18,772 bases of DNA from JALYRV01 sp036675475 (GTDB lineage: Bacteria; Acidobacteriota; Vicinamibacteria; Vicinamibacterales; SCN-69-37). The notes under the pieces are model-generated. The model was not told the origin of the DNA. It did no database searches and saw nothing but the letters and a program-made list of their open reading frames with translations. This document shows positions 14,675 through 18,772 of the stretch, one piece after another. Position 1 is the first letter of the stretch. Each line of letters begins with the position of its first letter. Position numbers and translations under genes: made by a program. The stretch is taken from the NCBI GenBank assembly GCA_036675475.1, contig JAKFEY010000068.1:1-18772 (forward strand), given 5' to 3'.

Positions 14675-15757
14675 TCCCAGCGAGATGCCCATCGACCGGG
14701 CGGTCGTCAGCAGGTCTGAGTCGGGCGGCACGTTGCGCGTGCGGCCCACGACTTTCGCGAGCGGCACGGCCACGATGCGCGGCGACTGCAGCGCGACCAT
14801 GTGGCCGAACGTCCCTTCGACCAGCAGCTCCACCGCCTTGTGGCCGAAGCGCGTGGCCAGCACGCGGTCGAACGCCGTGGGCGACCCGCCGCGCTGAAGG
14901 TGCCCGAGCACCACGTAGCGCGCTTCCTTCTTCGTCAGCTTCTCGAGATCGGCCGCCACGAGCGCGCCGACGCCCCCCAGCCGCTCCACCGTTCCCAGCT
15001 CCGCCTCTTTCACGACCGTCCGCGATCCGCCAATGCGCGTGGCGCCCTCGCAGACAACGACGATGCTGAAGCGCGCGCCCCAGCGCTCGCGCTCCATGAT
15101 GTGGGCGGCGACCTTGTCGATGTCGAACGGGATTTCAGGAATGAGCACGACGTCGGCGCCCCCGGCGATGCCGGAGTGCAGACCAATCCATCCCGCGTAG
15201 CGCCCCATCACTTCGACGATCATCACGCGATGGTGCGCTTCGGCCGTGCTGTGCAGCCGGTCGATGGCGTCGGTGGCGAATGACACGGCGGTGTCGAAGC
15301 CGAACGTGTTGACGGTTTCGCAGATGTCGTTGTCGATGGTCTTCGGCACGCCGACCACCGGAATGCCGCGCTCGGCGAACTCGTGCGCGATGGCCAGCGT
15401 GCCGTCGCCGCCGATGACCACGAGGGCGTCGAGCTTCAGCTCGTGGAACATGTGGATGCAGCGATCGGAGTAGTCGACCGTGCCGCCCGAGGTGGCCACC
15501 GGATAGGCAAACGGGTTGCCCCGGTTGGTGGTGCCCAGGATCGTGCCGCCGAGGCGCAGGATGCCCGTCACGTCGCGCGGCGTCAGCGTGCGCCACCGGT
15601 CCGGCTCGATCAGGCCGTCGAAGCTGTCTTCGAGGCCCACGCATTCGAGGCCGGCATTGGTGGCGGTCTTGACGACCGCCCGGATGACGGCGTTGAGCCC
15701 CGGCGCATCGCCTCCCCCGGTCAAGACCCCTATTCGCTTCACGTTGGCGTCGCCCAT
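14672..15757 (-). CDS. pfkA: 6-phosphofructokinase
   Basis: 361 residues of the PfkA family; phosphorylates fructose 6-phosphate. Motifs: IGVLTGGGDAPGLNAVIRAV (9-28), LGGTILGTTNRGNPF, VVIGGDGTLAIA (113-124), VPKTIDNDI (137-145, catalytic D142), MGRYAGWIGLHSGIAGGAD(VV) and LGHLQRGGSPTAFDR. Position 104 (E. coli numbering) is Gly, as in ATP-users, but position 124 is Lys (K139), as in PPi-users, so the phosphate donor is uncertain. The ATG at 15757 lies seven bases after a TATACT; a GTG at 15742 is a second choice, giving VKRIGVL. The reading frame extends upstream to 15838 but into the promoter and tRNA leader. Confidence 0.94.
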   Translation of the reverse strand: MGDANVKRIGVLTGGGDAPGLNAVIRAVVKTATNAGLECVGLEDSFDGLIEPDRWRTLTPRDVTGILRLGGTILGTTNRGNPFAYPVATSGGTVDYSDRCIHMFHELKLDALVVIGGDGTLAIAHEFAERGIPVVGVPKTIDNDICETVNTFGFDTAVSFATDAIDRLHSTAEAHHRVMIVEVMGRYAGWIGLHSGIAGGADVVLIPEIPFDIDKVAAHIMERERWGARFSIVVVCEGATRIGGSRTVVKEAELGTVERLGGVGALVAADLEKLTKKEARYVVLGHLQRGGSPTAFDRVLATRFGHKAVELLVEGTFGHMVALQSPRIVAVPLAKVVGRTRNVPPDSDLLTTARSMGISLG

Positions 15758-15764
15758 CCTTCGG

Positions 15765-15790
15765 AGTATACCTGTGCCGCGTGGTATACT
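15765..15790. promoter_or_regulatory. Divergent -10 boxes in an inverted repeat between pfkA and tRNA-Ala
   Basis: AGTATACC (15765-15772) and GGTATACT (15783-15790) are exact reverse complements around ten bases. Each arm contains TATACT, a good -10: on the minus strand at 15770-15765, seven bases before the pfkA ATG, and on the plus strand at 15785-15790, about 55 bases before the tRNA. No -35 box is obvious on either side. The symmetric arms could also be a repressor operator. Confidence 0.5.
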
Positions 15791-15845
15791 TTTTCGTTCT
15801 CGGCTCTCGAAAGAGGGACGCCGAACGCCCCCATCCACTCTTCGT

Positions 15846-15921
15846 GGGCCGCTAGCTCAGCTGGGAGAGCGCTGCGTTCGCAACGCAGAGGTCGCGAGTT
15901 CGATCCTCGCGCGGTCCACCA
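15846..15921 (+). tRNA. tRNA-Ala (anticodon CGC)
   Basis: 76 bases with an encoded CCA end. Acceptor stem GGGCCGC with GCGGTCC (one G-T pair), D arm GCTC-AGCTGGGA-GAGC, anticodon stem CTGCG/CGCAG with loop TTCGCAA (anticodon CGC, reads GCG), variable AGGTC, T arm GCGAG-TTCGATC-CTCGC. The promoter candidate is the TATACT at 15785-15790. Confidence 0.97.
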
Positions 15922-16087
15922 CACTTCGCGCGCCCTGCGAGGCGCGAACGCTGGCAGGCCAGGCGAAGCGGATCGATTTCCATTTTCCAATCAATTTTCA
16001 ATCGCCCCGCAGGCACAAAGCGTGCAGTAGTCCTCGCTCGTGCGCGCGCAGTTGTGCGTCCGCACTTTCGAGGGAGTACGACTGCCG
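15922..16087. other. Spacer between tRNA-Ala and the DUF892 gene
   Basis: 166 bases. It has a 7-bp inverted repeat TTCGCGC/GCGCGAA directly after the tRNA (about 15925-15948), possibly a processing or termination element, and an A/T-rich stretch with the doubled word ATTTTC-(C)AATC at about 15981-16003. No clear promoter. An AGGGAG lies at 16070-16075, too far from the ATG at 16088 to be a convincing ribosome site. Confidence 0.5.
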
Positions 16088-16708
16088 ATGGCTGCGATGG
16101 AAGATCTCCACGACCTGCTGATCGATGAGCTGCGCGACATCTACGACGCCGAACATCGCATCACCAAGGCCCTGCCGAAAATGCGCAAAGCGGCCGGGTC
16201 TCCTGACCTGAAAGACGGCTTCGACCTGCACCTGCAGGAAACCGAAGGCCAGATCGAACGGCTCGAGCAGATTTTCGAACTGCTCGACGAGCCGGCGAAG
16301 CGCAAGAAATGTGAAGGCATCCTCGGCCTGCTCGAAGAGGGCGAGGAAAAGATGGAGGAAGACGCGCATCAGGCCGTCCTCGATGCCGCACTGATCGCGT
16401 CGGCGCAGAAAGTCGAGCACTACGAAATCGCCGCGTACGGCACGCTGCGCACCTACGCCCAGCTGCTCGGACACGACGAGGTCGTCGCGCTGCTCGAGGA
16501 AACGCTGCAGGAAGAGAAAGCGACGGATGAAAAGCTGACGGCGCTGGCCGAAACGGGCATCAATGACGCCGCGGCGGAAGGCGAAGACGACGAGGCCCGG
16601 GAAACCGGCGGGATGGAACGGTGGGCGGCCGCAGTGCGCGGCGGCGGCACGAGCCGCCGGACGTCATCCGGGGGCCGCTCGGCAAAGAAGGGCGCGAAGA
16701 AGAAGTAA
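16088..16708 (+). CDS. Ferritin-like DUF892 (YciE/YciF) family protein
   Basis: 206 residues. The opening MEDLHDLLIDELRDIYDAEH with RITKALPKM is diagnostic for DUF892, whose members are four-helix, di-metal ferritin-like proteins often linked with stress response. Candidate metal ligands are the conserved acidic and His residues in helix 1 (E of DAEHRI), in DLHLQETEGQIERLE, in VLDAALIASAQKVEHYEIAA and in LEETLQEEKATDEKL. The C-terminal 30 residues are a basic, Gly/Ser/Lys-rich tail ending KKGAKKK. An ATG at 16097 also fits, and a GTG at 16040 is in frame; 16088 is my choice. It stands alone between a tRNA and a convergent small ORF. Confidence 0.88.
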   Translation: MAAMEDLHDLLIDELRDIYDAEHRITKALPKMRKAAGSPDLKDGFDLHLQETEGQIERLEQIFELLDEPAKRKKCEGILGLLEEGEEKMEEDAHQAVLDAALIASAQKVEHYEIAAYGTLRTYAQLLGHDEVVALLEETLQEEKATDEKLTALAETGINDAAAEGEDDEARETGGMERWAAAVRGGGTSRRTSSGGRSAKKGAKKK

Positions 16709-16710
16709 GG

Positions 16711-16908
16711 CTACTCGCCCTTCTCAGCCGTTCGCCTGAGCTCCTCCACCAGTCCGCGAAGTGCTTGCGCAGCAATGGCCTGCGCGAGCACCTTCGGCTG
16801 GACGGCCTCCAGATTGGCCGCGTCGGGCGTCACCGCCCGCAGCTCGTCGGACGCCGCCAACACGGTGTTCCAGGCGTTCTTCAAGGCCATGTCCGCGTTC
16901 TGATCCAT
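16711..16908 (-). CDS. Small hypothetical protein, 65 residues
   Basis: I do not recognise it. MDQNADMALKNAWNTVLAAS, then two further amphipathic helices (NLEAVQPKVLAQAIAAQALR and LVEELRRTAEKGE), suggests an all-helical small protein; the residue composition is ordinary and protein-like. The ATG has AACAGGT directly upstream. It ends two bases from the DUF892 stop on the other strand. Upstream is the inverted repeat GTTTA-N7-TAAAC (16918-16934), a possible operator. It is divergent from lolA with about 88 bases between. Chance ORFs are common at this GC content, so it could be false. Confidence 0.55.
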   Translation of the reverse strand: MDQNADMALKNAWNTVLAASDELRAVTPDAANLEAVQPKVLAQAIAAQALRGLVEELRRTAEKGE

Positions 16909-16917
16909 ACCTGTTCA

Positions 16918-16934
16918 GTTTATCCCACGTAAAC
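16918..16934. promoter_or_regulatory. Small dyad upstream of the 65-residue ORF
   Basis: GTTTA (16918-16922) and TAAAC (16930-16934) are inverted around seven bases. The dyad is 10 bases ahead of the ATG at 16908. It may be a regulator site or chance; no matching regulator is known. Confidence 0.3.
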
Positions 16935-16981
16935 ACGGTGCAACATCGTGCAGGGACGAAGCTCGTCGGGAGGGCGGCTGC

Positions 16982-16987
16982 TAGAAT
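16982..16987 (+). promoter_or_regulatory. -10 box for lolA
   Basis: TAGAAT with nine bases before the GTG of lolA. There is no -35 match at 16-18 bases upstream and no Shine-Dalgarno sequence, so the transcript would be almost leaderless. Confidence 0.45.
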
Positions 16988-16996
16988 GAGATCCAC

Positions 16997-17656
16997 GTGA
17001 CGAAGCTCCTCAACCGCGTTGCCGCCGCGCTGGCCGTGGCCTCTGCCGCCGCCGTTGTGCACACCCAGAGCGCGCCCTCGCCCGCCGAGCTCGCGGCCGG
17101 CGTGCAGCGGCGCTACGCCACCGTGCGCGACTTCACGGCCGCCTTCACGCACACCTATCAGGGCGGCGTCCTTCGGCAGAAAACGAGTGAGCGCGGCACG
17201 CTGATGATCAAGAAACCGGGCCGCATGCGCTGGACCTACACGGCGCCGGAAAAGAAGGAATTCGTCTCGGACGGCACGAAGCTGTATTCCTACATGCCCG
17301 CGGATCGCCAGGTCATCGTCAGCGACCTCCCGGCCGGCGGCGGAGAGACGACAGCGGCGCTGTTCCTCGCGGGCCGCGGCGACCTCACGAAGGATTTCAC
17401 CGCGGCGCTCGACGGCCAGACGGCGACGTCGTATCGCCTCAAGCTGACGCCGCGCAAGCGCCAGCAGGAATTCGACACGCTGATCGTGCAGGTCCGCAAG
17501 GACACGCTGCAGATCGAGTCGCTCGTAGCGCAGGATCGCCAGGGCGGCACCAGCACGTTCGTGTTCAGCAACCTGAAGGAAAACGTCGGCCTCGCCGACA
17601 GCGCCTTCGTCTTCAAGACGCCGCGCGGCGTGCAGGTGGTGCGCTCCGGTGGGTAG
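16997..17656 (+). CDS. lolA: Outer-membrane lipoprotein carrier protein LolA family
   Basis: 219 residues. A periplasmic chaperone that ferries lipoproteins from the inner to the outer membrane. Residues 1-24 are a signal peptide (LLNRVAAALAVASAAAVVHT). The LolA fold begins with ARYA-like VQRRYATVRDFTAAFTHTYQ, followed by KTSERGTLMIKKPGRMRWTY (the GxLxxxKPxRMRW signature of the family), PEKKEFVSDGTKLYSYMPAD and the curved sheet with FDTLIVQVRKDTLQIESLVA and FVFSNLKENVGL, ending FVFKTPRGVQVV. The GTG start is preceded by a -10-like TAGAAT and no ribosome site. It overlaps the secretin gene by eight bases, so the two are likely coupled. LolB/LolCDE are not in the window. Confidence 0.9.
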   Translation: MTKLLNRVAAALAVASAAAVVHTQSAPSPAELAAGVQRRYATVRDFTAAFTHTYQGGVLRQKTSERGTLMIKKPGRMRWTYTAPEKKEFVSDGTKLYSYMPADRQVIVSDLPAGGGETTAALFLAGRGDLTKDFTAALDGQTATSYRLKLTPRKRQQEFDTLIVQVRKDTLQIESLVAQDRQGGTSTFVFSNLKENVGLADSAFVFKTPRGVQVVRSGG

Positions 17657-18772
17657 GCGCCTGCTGCTCATCGCGGTGCTGCTGTCGGCCGGATGCGCCA
17701 CGGGCAGCGCCCTGCGCGCCGGACAGCGCGCCGAGCAGATGCAGGACTACGACCTCGCGGTCGCCGAATATACGAAGGCGCTGCGCCAGCGCCCCGACGA
17801 CCGCGACGCGCGCCTGGCGCTCGATCGCGCGCGCCTGCGCGCCGCCGACGCGCACTTCAGCCGCGGCCGCCGCCTGGCGGCGCAAAGCCGCTTCGAAGAA
17901 GCGCTCATCGAATTCCAGATCGCCAACGAGCTCAATCCCGCGTCGGCCGACGTCGAAACCGAGCTGCGCCGCACCCGCGCCAGCATGCGCGCAAAGCTGG
18001 CCGTGGCCACCAACGGCCAGACGGCGCTCGAAACGCTCGTCGCGCGCTCGCGCGTGCAGCCGCCGCCCGGACGCGACCTGCCCGACGACGCGATGATGCC
18101 GCAGGGCATCCTCACCGGGCCGCGCACGACCAGCCGCGAGCTCTATCAGATGATCGGCAAGTTCGCCGACATCAACGTCATCTTCGACCCCTCATTCGAA
18201 AGCGTGGCGGCCCAGGTCGATCTGCGCGGCCTCAGCCTGCGCGAGGCGCTCGACGCCATCTCGGCCAGCACCCGCACGTTCTGGCGCGTCACGGCGCCGC
18301 GCACCGTCACAATCGTGCCCGACACCGCCGTCAAGCGCCGCGAGTACCAGGAAGACGTCGTCCGCACGTTCTATCTGAGCAACGCGGATCTCAAGGAAAC
18401 CACCGACCTGCTCCGCGTCGTCGTCGACGCCCGTCAGGTCTATGCGACGACGGCGACCAATTCGATCACCATCAGAGACACCGCCGAGCGTGTCGAAGCC
18501 GTCGGGCGGCTGCTGAACGCCATCGACAAGGCGCGGCCCGAGGTGGTCATCGACGTCGAGCTGCTCGAAGTCGATCGCGAGCGCTTCAAGGAATACGGCC
18601 TGCAGATCGCCTCGGGCGGCGAGGCCGGCATCAGCGGCGGGCTGAACGTCAATGAAGACGGCCTCACGCTGCGCGGGCTGCGCTCGCTGTCGCAGTCCGA
18701 CGTGATCGTGTTCGGCCTGCCGGCGCTCTACTATCGCCTGCTGAAGACCGACACGAACACGCGCACGCTCGC
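17649..18772 (+). CDS. Lipoprotein with TPR-like repeats and secretin domains (GspD/PilQ family), partial
   Basis: 374 codons are visible and the frame is still open at the window end. The GTG start gives VGRRLLLIAVLLSAGCATGS, a signal peptide with a lipobox (LSAGC, Cys 16). Residues about 20-115 are TPR-like (QMQDYDLAVAEYTKALRQRP then SRFEEALIEFQIANELNPAS). After a linker, an STN/N0 domain (ELYQMIGKFADINVIFDPSF, LSLREALDAISASTRTFWRV) and an N1 domain (VVRTFYLSNADLKETTDLLR, NSITIRDTAERVEAVGRLLN, RPEVVIDVELLEV) follow, as in type II secretion GspD. The channel domain lies outside. A lipid anchor with N-terminal TPR is a variant layout seen in some phyla, suggesting a secretin that carries its own pilotin-like part (inference). 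Overlaps lolA by eight bases. Confidence 0.85.
   Translation, partial: MGRRLLLIAVLLSAGCATGSALRAGQRAEQMQDYDLAVAEYTKALRQRPDDRDARLALDRARLRAADAHFSRGRRLAAQSRFEEALIEFQIANELNPASADVETELRRTRASMRAKLAVATNGQTALETLVARSRVQPPPGRDLPDDAMMPQGILTGPRTTSRELYQMIGKFADINVIFDPSFESVAAQVDLRGLSLREALDAISASTRTFWRVTAPRTVTIVPDTAVKRREYQEDVVRTFYLSNADLKETTDLLRVVVDARQVYATTATNSITIRDTAERVEAVGRLLNAIDKARPEVVIDVELLEVDRERFKEYGLQIASGGEAGISGGLNVNEDGLTLRGLRSLSQSDVIVFGLPALYYRLLKTDTNTRTL

Noticed and set aside
16688..16722. Terminator between the DUF892 gene and the small ORF (AAGGGCG/CGCCCTT arms)
   Set aside because: Only 7 bp with a 21-base loop and no T run; likely chance.

Overview
This 18.8 kb window is high-GC bacterial chromosome. 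It most resembles Acidobacteriota, possibly the Vicinamibacteria; this is inferred from gene content, gene order and base composition, with no marker search behind it. Almost every base is explained by housekeeping or envelope genes. There is no phage, insertion sequence with a transposase, CRISPR array or toxin-antitoxin module.

Left part (1-8292, all minus strand, read right to left): a tightly packed operon for the type IV pilus alignment complex and secretin, pilM-pilN-pilO-pilP-pilQ. It is followed without a break by two predicted lipoproteins (the second with Big-1-like and PKD domains), a TPR protein, an M24 (Xaa-Pro) peptidase and the start of accB, the biotin carboxyl carrier protein. 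Most junctions overlap by 1-4 bases, so translation is probably coupled. A good sigma-54 -24/-12 element lies about 35 bases upstream of pilM.

Middle (8526-13585, plus strand): a divergent, sigma-70-like promoter drives rplM-rpsI-rpsB, which ends in a strong intrinsic terminator. Then come tsf, pyrH, frr and thrC (threonine synthase). This is the classical ribosomal/elongation-factor order, but each spacer in the rpsB-tsf-pyrH-frr stretch is filled with a different short repeat or palindrome.

Right part: an L-asparaginase gene (plus) faces pfkA, a phosphofructokinase gene (minus). A near-perfect 70-bp inverted repeat sits at their junction and supplies the stop codons of both. A tRNA-Ala(CGC) gene is divergent from pfkA. 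Then follow a DUF892/YciE ferritin-like protein, a small unknown convergent ORF, a LolA-like lipoprotein carrier, and, overlapping lolA by 8 bases, the start of a lipoprotein with TPR-like repeats and secretin N-domains (GspD family) that runs off the window.

No wholly new multi-gene system was found. The most interesting signals are non-coding or at gene boundaries: a 9-bp GGTTCGACN repeat that occurs both as an intergenic hairpin and in frame inside pilQ; apparent leaderless starts placed 7-9 bases after -10 boxes (pyrH, pfkA, lolA); the hairpin that rewrote an asparaginase C-terminus; a 28-bp perfect palindrome between pyrH and frr; and a likely CTG start codon.
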